Origin: Ariolimax columbianus
Lineage: Eukaryota; Mollusca; Gastropoda; Stylommatophora; Arionidae
NCBI GenBank assembly: GCA_036924085.1
Contig: JAVGWX010000007.1
Span: forward strand, 76,446,448 to 76,510,447
Direction: 5' to 3'
DNA: 64,000 nt
Shown: positions 8,812-18,470 of the stretch, piece after piece
Layout: each line of letters starts with the position of its first letter
Numbering within the stretch: the stretch's first letter is position 1
Notes under the pieces: model-generated
What the model was told of the DNA's origin: nothing
Databases searched by the model: none
Seen by the model: the letters and a program-made list of their open reading frames with translations, nothing else
Program-made: the position numbers and the translations under genes

Positions 8812-9332
8812 CTAAGTCTAGCCAGCTTCTATTACATTTGAAGGGGGAAAAAATGTTTTCATAATCTAATTTGCTCCAAACCACACTTTTTAAATTTTAT
8901 TTTAATGTATGATGAACATGATGACATTTTGTCAAGAATGTTTTTTTTTGTTTTCAAAAACTATTTCTGTTGATGTGTTATTGGGCTTTGTGTGCCCCTT
9001 TCAAGACATTACATTATTCTGTGTTAGCTGTGATGTTATTGCTAATTTCTTAAATAAACCAGTTCTTTTAACACAAATGTGAGTTGTTTATTTTAGAATG
9101 ACCATGAATGAACTGCATACAAAAACCAGATTTAAACTACAAGGGTGGGAAAAACACACACATCCACAACTAATGTTGTATTTATTCAATCTGATATGTT
9201 ACAGCAATGCATTAGTTCTCATAACACTCATTTGCATTTCTCCCCAAATATAAAATCCAGGCCAAATAAAAAATATCAAGAGATATTAAAAAGAGAAAAT
9301 GTGTTCTTGAGGAAGCTAATCGAAGCAATGAC
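8812..9332. other. unassigned AT-rich spacer
   Basis: Contains poly-T runs and an aataaacc string near 9052, but no gene that would use it. No protein or repeat match was recognised. Confidence 0.5.
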
Positions 9333-9410
9333 CTAGGCTTTGTCCTCGGCACCATCAAGCAGCTTGTCTCTGAAGAGTTGACGGACCTGAGGACCAACAA
9401 AAATAATCTC
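9333..9410 (-). pseudogene. fragment of a repeated 'FVGPQ(I/V)R' arthropod protein
   Basis: The minus strand reads EIIFVGPQVRQLFRDKLLDG followed by AEDKA and a TAG stop (9333-9335), where I recall the family having Trp (a TGG to TAG change). From memory, a multicopy protein family in arthropod genomes carries an FVGPQIR..L.D....L....EKAAW.. segment of this form. Only about 25 residues are convincing; the following sequence loses similarity. It probably derives from a domesticated or mobile gene family. Assignment is tentative and rests on recall. Confidence 0.45.
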
Positions 9411-9424
9411 AATTTTATATCCAC

Positions 9425-9844
9425 TGAATTGAACTGATCCGATTAAGTTTGTTTTTTTTTCCTCACACCAAGTTTAAAATGTAGGGCAGGTAGCAGGATT
9501 TTGTGCATCTCTGCCAGTGCTGAGTGTTGCACATTCTTCTCTATGACCATATATGAGGCCGGTCTCTCAGTGAATAGCGCAAAGCCCTTACTCAGCTGTC
9601 CCATTCAAATAAAAATAATCAGCACTTCGTGCAGATCCATTAATGGAACTACAATCTTCAGGTCACAGCAGAGAAACCAGCTGTACATGCTGTAGTGAAG
9701 ACAGCTGTTTTGCGTTACCATAGGTTTCATTCATGTAGCAGCAGCATGTACGACTAGAATGAATAGTGTCAGTTAACATTATGCAGATAAATGGGAAACA
9801 CAGAAAGGTCTATTTCATTGATTTTAAACATATTTTATTCAACT
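9425..9844. other. unassigned spacer before the satellite flank
   Basis: No supported feature. The 9501-9695 (+) frame has no recognisable motif. Confidence 0.5.
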
Positions 9845-10050
9845 AAAAAATCTGGACAGCACAACTGCATCACAAATATTCTATAACCAGAACCTCATTA
9901 AATTTTTTTGTTTAATAAAACTATTTCCTCAAACCAAGCTTAGAACAGTTTTTTAAAAAATAACAAAAGAAATTATTCAATATAATTGATCAGCTAACTC
10001 ACACATTGCCCTTCAGTCATCTGTTATGGCATGACCAGTAGGACAAAATT
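9845..10050 (+). repeat. diverged satellite module outside the array
   Basis: Aligns by eye with modules inside each 2.8-kb unit. Shared elements in order are 'ctggaca.cac', 'gcatcaca.atattct.taaccaga.cct', 'tttcctcaaa', 'aattattca.tataa', 'atca.c.aac' and 'ca.tctgttatg.catga', most like unit positions 11735-11930 and 12130-12330. It carries 'gcatcaca', which U1-U6 lack and U7 onward have, so that trinucleotide is probably ancestral. Similarity is far lower than between units. It is an old relative or a decayed edge module, not part of the recent amplification. Confidence 0.65.
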
Positions 10051-10110
10051 ACCATAATCTTTCATATCCAATGCATAAGAGATAAGCGGGTTGAAGGGAT
10101 GAAGAGATAG

Positions 10111-10153
10111 ATTTTGAAAGGAAAGAAATGGAATTTTGAAAGGAAAGAAATGG
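10111..10153. repeat. 22-bp direct duplication in U1
   Basis: Copies begin at 10111 and 10133. Found in U1 only; U2-U20 have a single copy followed by different sequence, so this is an edge-specific change. Confidence 0.88.
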
Positions 10154-10279
10154 GTGGATTGGAAGGCAGTTAGGGATGTGCAATGGGGATATGAGTGGTA
10201 ATGAAAGGGCTTGTTAAAAACAATAAACTTTCATATCATTAATCTGAACAACGCAAAGCACCACAGATAGTATACATAA

Positions 10280-10714
10280 CTTTGATAGAGAAAGACTAAG
10301 AAGCTCTTGAAGCTAGCAAACACTCTTAAGTGACAATAGCAGCTACAGGCCAGCAATTGTGAATGAAAATGAGGAAAAGGTACTAGCTGGAAACAAATCT
10401 GCTAATGTTCTAGTCAAAAATCACTAGTACAGACAAATATTTACACAGCCATAAGAAGGTATATTAAGAGAGAAATAAGCCACATGGAGCACTCAATGCA
10501 AGTAACAACTCATGATAAATATCACAAGACAGAATTAGAATCAACCATTTGTAAACTCAAGAAGAGAAAAGCCTCACGAAAGGGCAGCATCACTAATGAA
10601 ATGCTCTCTAACATGGGAGAAATTATGAAGAACAAACTGTTACACACCTTTATCACAAACTGGAAACAAGGAACACATTCCTTATGTTTTTCAAATTTCA
10701 CACATAGAAAGTAG
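10280..10714 (+). pseudogene. LINE reverse-transcriptase N-terminal fragment captured in the satellite unit
   Basis: The frame at 10484-10714 encodes 76 residues containing ELESTICKLKKRKA, SITNEML, MGEIMKNKLLHTFI and NWKQGT. This follows the entry region of non-LTR RTs (E...I..LK..KAPGPDGI.NEML......LL..F...W..G..P). The otherwise near-invariant KAPGPDGI is KASRKGSI here. Upstream in the same frame, NENEEKVLAGNKSANVLVKN matches the linker before RT, ending at a stop. The frame closes just after the GT, where 'P..W' and the rest of RT should follow. It recurs in every unit at the same offset (ORF starts listed per unit). Coding was lost before amplification, so its conservation reflects copy identity, not selection. 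Clade is RTE/Jockey-like, uncertain. Confidence 0.75.
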
Positions 10715-10794
10715 AAAGAAAGTGTGAAATTGAGTTTCCAAAATGACTATTTAGCGAGGGATGCAAACAAATCTCTCAATATTTTATCGCAATA

Positions 10795-10860
10795 GACATG
10801 AGCTCAGTACGGCGAGTGAGTTATTTGTTTCATACAAATCAAATCCCACATTGTCATCAT
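10795..10860 (+). repeat. 66-bp box, copy 1 in U1
   Basis: Runs from gacatgagctcagtacggcg to tgtcatcat. Differs from copy 4 (11983-12048) at only two positions, although the DNA around the boxes is strongly diverged. Preceded by 'tatcgcaata' where copies 2-4 have '(t)tacag(t/c)g'. Confidence 0.93.
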
Positions 10861-11147
10861 TTGTTCATGTAGCCTCAATTCATTTCTTTTTAAATGTGCA
10901 AAGCTATTCTTAAAAATGAATATCAATTTCCAATCTAATAATTCTGGACAATACAGCTGAACAGATATTCTCTAACGAGATCCACATTTGACTTATTATT
11001 CATGTTTAGTAAGACTAAATATTTCCTCAAATATAGTCTGATCATTGTTATCAAAATCTAAAAATATTTGAATTAATCACAAAATAACTATAAACATTCA
11101 AAGCAGTTTTATCACATGAATAGGCATGACAAAATTATAATATTTTC

Positions 11148-11280
11148 TCTCTCCGACAAGGGACCCTCATAAAGTTGCAGGTCGGAATCGCTACCCCACA
11201 GCTTTTGTCTCAGCTCCACACCATCTGCCTAGGTATGGCATCTCATTTCACTATAAAGTGGGCATTCTTGTAGAATGTGG
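11148..11280 (-). pseudogene. LINE C-terminal ('HILQ.CPLY') fragment captured in the satellite unit
   Basis: The minus strand from 11279 downward reads HILQECPLYSEMRCHT, a TAG stop, then ADGVELRQKLWGSDSDLQLY. The 3'-most coding part of many Jockey-like LINEs reads H(I/L)LQ.CPL....R...WP....L..KLWG...DL in this order; the stop replaces the conserved Trp, a TGG to TAG change. The fragment is about 130 bp, lies between box 1 and box 2 and accounts for their larger spacing (504 bp against 333 and 351 bp). It is GC-richer than its surroundings. It lies on the opposite strand to the RT fragment at 10280, so the two are likely separate captures or a rearranged pair. Confidence 0.8.
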
Positions 11281-11298
11281 TGATGTTGTATTACAGTG

Positions 11299-11366
11299 GA
11301 CATGAGAGCTCAGTACGGCGAGTGAGTTATTTGTTTCATACAAATCAAATCCCACAATGTCATCAT
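11299..11366 (+). repeat. 66-bp box, copy 2 in U1 (2-bp insertion)
   Basis: As copy 1 but with 'gagagctc' for 'gagctc', giving 68 bp, and one change near the end (aatgtc for ttgtc). Preceded by gttgtattacagtg. Confidence 0.93.
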
Positions 11367-11631
11367 TAGCTCAATTACTTACACCTTCTTTAAAAATGCT
11401 TCCTAACTTGCTTTCAAATGCAAACAGGCAGAAAATGTGTAGGAAAAAGAAACTTTATGTATGCAAATATGATTTCAGTTTACATTATCAACTATTCTAT
11501 CTTTTTTCACAAATCTACTAAGAGCCAATAATGAAAGTGTGAAGAAGACAAATATCTTCAGATAGAAAGTGTACACTGAAATTTGTTAAGACCATCTTAT
11601 TTTCGTATGGTGGCAATTTTGTATTACAGTG

Positions 11632-11691
11632 GACAATAACTTATTATAGCGAGTAATTTTTTCATGTCAATCAATCCCACAATGTCATCAT
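11632..11691 (+). repeat. 66-bp box, decayed copy 3 in U1
   Basis: Keeps the preceding 'gtattacagtg', the 'gaca' start, 'agcgagt', 'tttttcat', 'caatcaatcccacaatgtcatcat' in reduced form, with several small deletions (60 bp). It is the only box that has drifted, while copies 1, 2 and 4 remain almost identical. Confidence 0.8.
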
Positions 11692-11734
11692 TAGCTCTGC
11701 AGCTTCCAAAAAACGATTTTCAAAACTGATAATT

Positions 11735-11930
11735 CTGGACAACATCGCCGCACATATATTCTCTAACCAGATCCTTATTGCATTTTGGGGATTTCATTAA
11801 ATTGTTTCCTCAAATAAAAACTTACAATCGTTTTTTTTTAATTTTAGCACAAAAAATAATTCATTGTGCTAGATCAACTAATGAGCAGATTTCCCTCCAG
11901 TCAGATTTAACCTTGGGAAAGTTACAATAC
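11735..11930 (+). repeat. satellite module following box 3
   Basis: The clearest of the internal modules: 'ctggacaacatcgccgca', 'tctctaaccagatcctta', 'tttcctcaaata', 'aattcattgtgctagatcaac', 'ccctccagtcag'. Diverged relatives start near 10944 (after box 1) and 12132 (after box 4), a weaker one near 10245, and one outside the array at about 9850. Its 'gccgcacat' in U1-U6 is 'gccgcatcacat' from U7 on. Confidence 0.7.
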
Positions 11931-11982
11931 TCACTATTTTGATTGACAATGCAAACAATTTTGAGATGTTGTAATTACAGCG

Positions 11983-12048
11983 GACATGAGCTCAGTACGG
12001 CGAGTGAGTTATTTGTTTCATGCAAATCAAATCCCACAGTGTCATCAT
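11983..12048 (+). repeat. 66-bp box, copy 4 in U1
   Basis: Almost identical to copy 1 (g for a in 'catgcaaat', and 'cacagtgtc' for 'cacattgtc'). Preceded by gttgtaattacagcg. Confidence 0.93.
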
Positions 12049-12388
12049 ATGCTCATGTACATTAAACAAAAGACTAGTTGCATCCTTTGAAGACTATTCT
12101 AGAGAGAAAGTTAATTGTTAAAACTAATAGTTATGAACAAGACAGCTACATAACAGATACCTGCTAGCCAGATCTCTATTTAAAATGGTTTATGTTTCAC
12201 AAAACTAGTTATTTCCTCAAATACACATTTGTTATTGTTAACAACATACACATATCTGCTGAAATTATTCATTATAACTCATCAACCAACAAACTTGCCA
12301 CTCTCCTCCTAGGTCACGTTTTATGACATGCATAGCTGTGTGAAATGGCCATATTTTTTTCCTCCACATTAAAGGAGTCTGCGAGGAT

Positions 12389-12592
12389 TTACAAAACTGA
12401 CTTATTTATACTGATGTTGCAAAAAATATTAACATGCAAAGATTCTGATTTTACCTGCAGAAATACATGATTGAGAGATTTGTTCACTGCACATCTTTTT
12501 TTCATCTTCACTTGCACAAAATTTGAGATAAGATCAATGCCTAGAAAATAAAGCAAATATACCAAAATGTTAACAAAATTAGAAAGGTACAA
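12389..12592 (-). other. recurring 67-codon minus-strand frame, probably non-coding
   Basis: An open frame at the same place in every full unit (U2 15187-15390, U3 17985-18188, and so on). It is AT-rich, hydrophobic at its start (LVYLLYFLGIDLI) and without a recognisable domain. One substitution (FVQ in U1-U2, FLQ from U3) is missense, and no excess of synonymous change is visible. Most likely a chance frame copied with the unit. A peptide role cannot be excluded from sequence alone. Confidence 0.5.
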
Positions 12593-12712
12593 GAAAAATC
12601 ATGAAGATTACAAGACTAAAGTCATTGGGACACTTTTGAAACAAATTGAGCATCTTTATGTGTGTGCGTATCTCGCAGTTTGTCCAAAGTATGCAGCAGA
12701 GATTTGATTGGC

Positions 12713-12742
12713 TGATCTAATCATGTGATCATGACCAGATCA
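12713..12742. repeat. 30-nt imperfect hairpin near unit end
   Basis: Outer arms tgatct and agatca (6 bp), inner arms tcatg and catga (5 bp), a two-base mismatch between them and a tgat loop. It sits beside 'gattggc', an inverted CCAAT. The same sequence recurs at the equivalent place in every unit I read, so it is invariant in the array. Confidence 0.75.
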
Positions 12743-12836
12743 TCAGTGGAGTGTAAGTGGTCGAAATTTAACAACATAGGGGTTCTATTTCTTATCTCTG
12801 GACTTTATTGCTTTTCACACATTCTCTACATGATTG

Positions 12837-13008
12837 CTGGGAAAAGATGATCAGGTCGATGAGGGCTGTGGGAAAAGAGATAAGCGGGCTGAAGGGATGA
12901 AGAGATAGATTTTGAAAGGAAAGAAATTGGGAAGCTTGTGGGAAGAGATGGGTGGATTGGAAGGCAGTTAGGGATGTGCAATGGGGATATGAGTGGTAAT
13001 GAAAGGGC
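12837..13008 (+). other. purine-rich tract spanning the U1/U2 junction
   Basis: About 170 bp with strong A+G excess on the plus strand (runs such as gggaaaagagataagcggg and gaaaggaaagaaattggga), against a mixed AT-rich remainder. It recurs at each unit junction. No coding frame was recognised; stops occur in all forward frames. Confidence 0.6.
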
Positions 13009-15672
13009 TTGTTAAAAACAATAAACTTTCATATCATTAATCTGGACAACGCAAAGCACCACAGATAGTATACAGAACTTTGATAGAGAAAGACTAAGAA
13101 GCTCTTGAAGCTAGCAAACACTCTTAAGTGACAATAGCAGCTACAGGCCAGCAATTGTGAATGAAAATGAGGAAAAGGTACTAGCTGGAAACAAATCTGC
13201 TAATGTTCTAGTCAAAAATCACTAGTACAGACAAATATTTACACAGCCATAAGAAGGTATATTAAGAGAGAAATAAGCCACATGGAGCACTCAATGCAAG
13301 TAACAACTCATGATAAATATCACAAGACAGAATTAGAATCAACCATTTGTAAACTCAAGAAGAGAAAAGCCTCACGAAAGGGCAGCATCACTAATGAAAT
13401 GCTCTCTAACATGGGAGAAATTATGAAGAACAAACTGTTACACACCTTTATCACAAACTGGAAACAAGGAACACATTCCTTATGTTTTTCAAATTTCACA
13501 CATAGAAAGTAGAAAGAAAGTGTGAAATTGAGTTTCCAAAATGACTATTTAGCGAGGGATGCAAACAAATCTCTCAATATTTTATCGCAATAGACATGAG
13601 CTCAGTACGGCGAGTGAGTTATTTGTTTCATACAAATCAAATCCCACATTGTCATCATTTGTTCATGTAGCCTCAATTCATTTCTTTTTAAATGTGCAAA
13701 GCTATTCTTAAAAATGAATATCAATTTCCAATCTAATAATTCTGGACAATACAGCTGAACAGATATTCTCTAACGAGATCCACATTTGACTTATTATTCA
13801 TGTTTAGTAAGACTAAATATTTCCTCAAATATAGTCTGATCATTGTTATCAAAATCTAAAAATATTTGAATTAATCACAAAATAACTATAAACATTCAAA
13901 GCAGTTTTATCACATGAATAGGCATGACAAAATTATAATATTTTCTCTCTCCGACAAGGGACCCTCATAAAGTTGCAGGTCGGAATCGCTACCCCACAGC
14001 TTTTGTCTCAGCTCCACACCATCTGCCTAGGTATGGCATCTCATTTCACTATAAAGTGGGCATTCTTGTAGAATGTGGTGATGTTGTATTACAGTGGACA
14101 TGAGAGCTCAGTACGGCGAGTGAGTTATTTGTTTCATACAAATCAAATCCCACAATGTCATCATTAGCTCAATTACTTACACCTTCTTTAAAAATGCTTC
14201 CTAACTTGCTTTCAAATGCAAACAGGCAGAAAATGTGTAGGAAAAAGAAACTTTATGTATGCAAATATGATTTCAGTTTACATTATCAACTATTCTATCT
14301 TTTTTCACAAATCTACTAAGAGCCAATAATGAAAGTGTGAAGAAGACAAATATCTTCAGATAGAAAGTGTACACTGAAATTTGTTAAGACCATCTTATTT
14401 TCGTATGGTGGCAATTTTGTATTACAGTGGACAATAACTTATTATAGCGAGTAATTTTTTCATGTCAATCAATCCCACAATGTCATCATTAGCTCTGCAG
14501 CTTCCAAAAAACGATTTTCAAAACTGATAATTCTGGACAACATCGCCGCACATATATTCTCTAACCAGATCCTTATTGCATTTTGGGGATTTCATTAAAT
14601 TGTTTCCTCAAATAAAAACTTACAATCGTTTTTTTTTAATTTTAGCACAAAAAATAATTCATTGTGCTAGATCAACTAATGAGCAGATTTCCCTCCAGTC
14701 AGATTTAACCTTGGGAAAGTTACAATACTCACTATTTTGATTGACAATGCAAACAATTTTGAGATGTTGTAATTACAGCGGACATGAGCTCAGTACGGCG
14801 AGTGAGTTATTTGTTTCATGCAAATCAAATCCCACAGTGTCATCATATGCTCATGTACATTAAACAAAAGACTAGTTGCATCCTTTGAAGACTATTCTAG
14901 AGAGAAAGTTAATTGTTAAAACTAATAGTTATGAACAAGACAGCTACATAACAGATACCTGCTAGCCAGATCTCTATTTAAAATGGTTTATGTTTCACAA
15001 AACTAGTTATTTCCTCAAATACACATTTGTTATTGTTAACAACATACACATATCTGCTGAAATTATTCATTATAACTCATCAACCAACAAACTTGCCACT
15101 CTCCTCCTAGGTCACGTTTTATGACATGCATAGCTGTGTGAAATGGCCATATTTTTTTCCTCCACATTAAAGGAGTCTGCGAGGATTTACAAAACTGACT
15201 TATTTATACTGATGTTGCAAAAAATATTAACATGCAAAGATTCTGATTTTACCTGCAGAAATACATGATTGAGAGATTTGTTCACTGCACATCTTTTTTT
15301 CATCTTCACTTGCACAAAATTTGAGATAAGATCAATGCCTAGAAAATAAAGCAAATATACCAAAATGTTAACAAAATTAGAAAGGTACAAGAAAAATCAT
15401 GAAGATTACAAGACTAAAGTCATTGGGACACTTTTGAAACAAATTGAGCATCTTTATGTGTGTGCGTATCTCGCAGTTTGTCCAAAGTATGCAGCAGAGA
15501 TTTGATTGGCTGATCTAATCATGTGATCATGACCAGATCATCAGTGGAGTGTAAGTGGTCGAAATTTAACAACATAGGGGTTCTATTTCTTATCTCTGGA
15601 CTTTATTGCTTTTCACACATTCTCTACATGATTGCTGGGAAAAGATGATCAGGTCGATGAGGGCTGTGGGAA
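12875..15672 (+). repeat. satellite unit U2 (2798 bp)
   Basis: Group I type. RT remnant frame at 13282-13512. Shares 'cttgcacaaaa' with U1, and has the 'gaagcttgtggg' segment that U1 lacks. Confidence 0.95.
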
Positions 15673-18470
15673 AAGAGATAAGCGGGCTGAAGGGATGAAG
15701 AGATAGATTTTGAAAGGAAAGAAATTGGGAAGCTTGTGGGAAGAGATGGGTGGATTGGAAGGCAGTTAGGGATGTGCAATGGGGATATGAGTGGTAATGA
15801 AAGGGCTTGTTAAAAACAATAAACTTTCATATCATTAATCTGGACAACGCAAAGCACCACAGATAGTATACAGAACTTTGATAGAGAAAGACTAAGAAGC
15901 TCTTGAAGCTAGCAAACACTCTTAAGTGACAATAGCAGCTACAGGCCAGCAATTGTGAATGAAAATGAGGAAAAGGTACTAGCTGGAAACAAATCTGCTA
16001 ATGTTCTAGTCAAAAATCACTAGTACAGACAAATATTTACACAGCCATAAGAAGGTATATTAAGAGAGAAATAAGCCACATGGAGCACTCAATGCAAGTA
16101 ACAACTCATGATAAATATCACAAGACAGAATTAGAATCAACCATTTGTAAACTCAAGAAGAGAAAAGCCTCACGAAAGGGCAGCATCACTAATGAAATGC
16201 TCTCTAACATGGGAGAAATTATGAAGAACAAACTGTTACACACCTTTATCACAAACTGGAAACAAGGAACACATTCCTTATGTTTTTCAAATTTCACACA
16301 TAGAAAGTAGAAAGAAAGTGTGAAATTGAGTTTCCAAAATGACTATTTAGCGAGGGATGCAAACAAATCTCTCAATATTTTATCGCAATAGACATGAGCT
16401 CAGTACGGCGAGTGAGTTATTTGTTTCATACAAATCAAATCCCACATTGTCATCATTTGTTCATGTAGCCTCAATTCATTTCTTTTTAAATGTGCAAAGC
16501 TATTCTTAAAAATGAATATCAATTTCCAATCTAATAATTCTGGACAATACAGCTGAACAGATATTCTCTAACGAGATCCACATTTGACTTATTATTCATG
16601 TTTAGTAAGACTAAATATTTCCTCAAATATAGTCTGATCATTGTTATCAAAATCTAAAAATATTTGAATTAATCACAAAATAACTATAAACATTCAAAGC
16701 AGTTTTATCACATGAATAGGCATGACAAAATTATAATATTTTCTCTCTCCGACAAGGGACCCTCATAAAGTTGCAGGTCGGAATCGCTACCCCACAGCTT
16801 TTGTCTCAGCTCCACACCATCTGCCTAGGTATGGCATCTCATTTCACTATAAAGTGGGCATTCTTGTAGAATGTGGTGATGTTGTATTACAGTGGACATG
16901 AGAGCTCAGTACGGCGAGTGAGTTATTTGTTTCATACAAATCAAATCCCACAATGTCATCATTAGCTCAATTACTTACACCTTCTTTAAAAATGCTTCCT
17001 AACTTGCTTTCAAATGCAAACAGGCAGAAAATGTGTAGGAAAAAGAAACTTTATGTATGCAAATATGATTTCAGTTTACATTATCAACTATTCTATCTTT
17101 TTTCACAAATCTACTAAGAGCCAATAATGAAAGTGTGAAGAAGACAAATATCTTCAGATAGAAAGTGTACACTGAAATTTGTTAAGACCATCTTATTTTC
17201 GTATGGTGGCAATTTTGTATTACAGTGGACAATAACTTATTATAGCGAGTAATTTTTTCATGTCAATCAATCCCACAATGTCATCATTAGCTCTGCAGCT
17301 TCCAAAAAACGATTTTCAAAACTGATAATTCTGGACAACATCGCCGCACATATATTCTCTAACCAGATCCTTATTGCATTTTGGGGATTTCATTAAATTG
17401 TTTCCTCAAATAAAAACTTACAATCGTTTTTTTTTAATTTTAGCACAAAAAATAATTCATTGTGCTAGATCAACTAATGAGCAGATTTCCCTCCAGTCAG
17501 ATTTAACCTTGGGAAAGTTACAATACTCACTATTTTGATTGACAATGCAAACAATTTTGAGATGTTGTAATTACAGCGGACATGAGCTCAGTACGGCGAG
17601 TGAGTTATTTGTTTCATGCAAATCAAATCCCACAGTGTCATCATATGCTCATGTACATTAAACAAAAGACTAGTTGCATCCTTTGAAGACTATTCTAGAG
17701 AGAAAGTTAATTGTTAAAACTAATAGTTATGAACAAGACAGCTACATAACAGATACCTGCTAGCCAGATCTCTATTTAAAATGGTTTATGTTTCACAAAA
17801 CTAGTTATTTCCTCAAATACACATTTGTTATTGTTAACAACATACACATATCTGCTGAAATTATTCATTATAACTCATCAACCAACAAACTTGCCACTCT
17901 CCTCCTAGGTCACGTTTTATGACATGCATAGCTGTGTGAAATGGCCATATTTTTTTCCTCCACATTAAAGGAGTCTGCGAGGATTTACAAAACTGACTTA
18001 TTTATACTGATGTTGCAAAAAATATTAACATGCAAAGATTCTGATTTTACCTGCAGAAATACATGATTGAGAGATTTGTTCACTGCACATCTTTTTTTCA
18101 TCTTCACTTGCAGAAAATTTGAGATAAGATCAATGCCTAGAAAATAAAGCAAATATACCAAAATGTTAACAAAATTAGAAAGGTACAAGAAAAATCATGA
18201 AGATTACAAGACTAAAGTCATTGGGACACTTTTGAAACAAATTGAGCATCTTTATGTGTGTGCGTATCTCGCAGTTTGTCCAAAGTATGCAGCAGAGATT
18301 TGATTGGCTGATCTAATCATGTGATCATGACCAGATCATCAGTGGAGTGTAAGTGGTCGAAATTTAACAACATAGGGGTTCTATTTCTTATCTCTGGACT
18401 TTATTGCTTTTCACACATTCTCTACATGATTGCTGGGAAAAGATGATCAGGTCGATGAGGGCTGTGGGAA
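15673..18470 (+). repeat. satellite unit U3 (2798 bp)
   Basis: Group I. RT remnant frame at 16080-16310. First unit with 'cttgcagaaaa' (near 18110), which all later units share. Confidence 0.95.

Larger units (their letters stand above)
10077..12874 (+). repeat. satellite unit U1 (array edge, 2798 bp)
   Basis: Edge unit. Distinguished by a 22-bp direct duplication at 10111-10153 (attttgaaaggaaagaaatgg twice) that replaces the 'ttgggaagcttgtgggaaga' segment of other units with no net length change. It also has 'ctgaacaac' for 'ctggacaac' near 10246 and 'catAactttg' for 'cagaactttg' near 10275. RT remnant frame at 10484-10714. Shares 'cttgcacaaaa' (near 12513) only with U2. Confidence 0.95.

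Noticed and set aside
10484..10714. Twenty copies of a 76-aa ORF as a tandem gene family
   Set aside because: The content matches a broken LINE RT entry region, the hallmark KAPGPDGI is lost, there is no start context or downstream domain, and copy identity follows unit identity. Reported as a captured pseudogene fragment.
10795..12048. CRISPR array
   Set aside because: The boxes are 66 bp, irregularly spaced (333-504 bp, then ~1610 bp), in a eukaryotic satellite, with no spacer structure or cas genes.
12389..12592. Recurring 67-aa minus-strand ORF as a secreted or membrane peptide
   Set aside because: Hydrophobic content follows from AT-rich codons, no domain is visible, and the one fixed difference between units is missense. 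Conservation is explained by array homogenisation.
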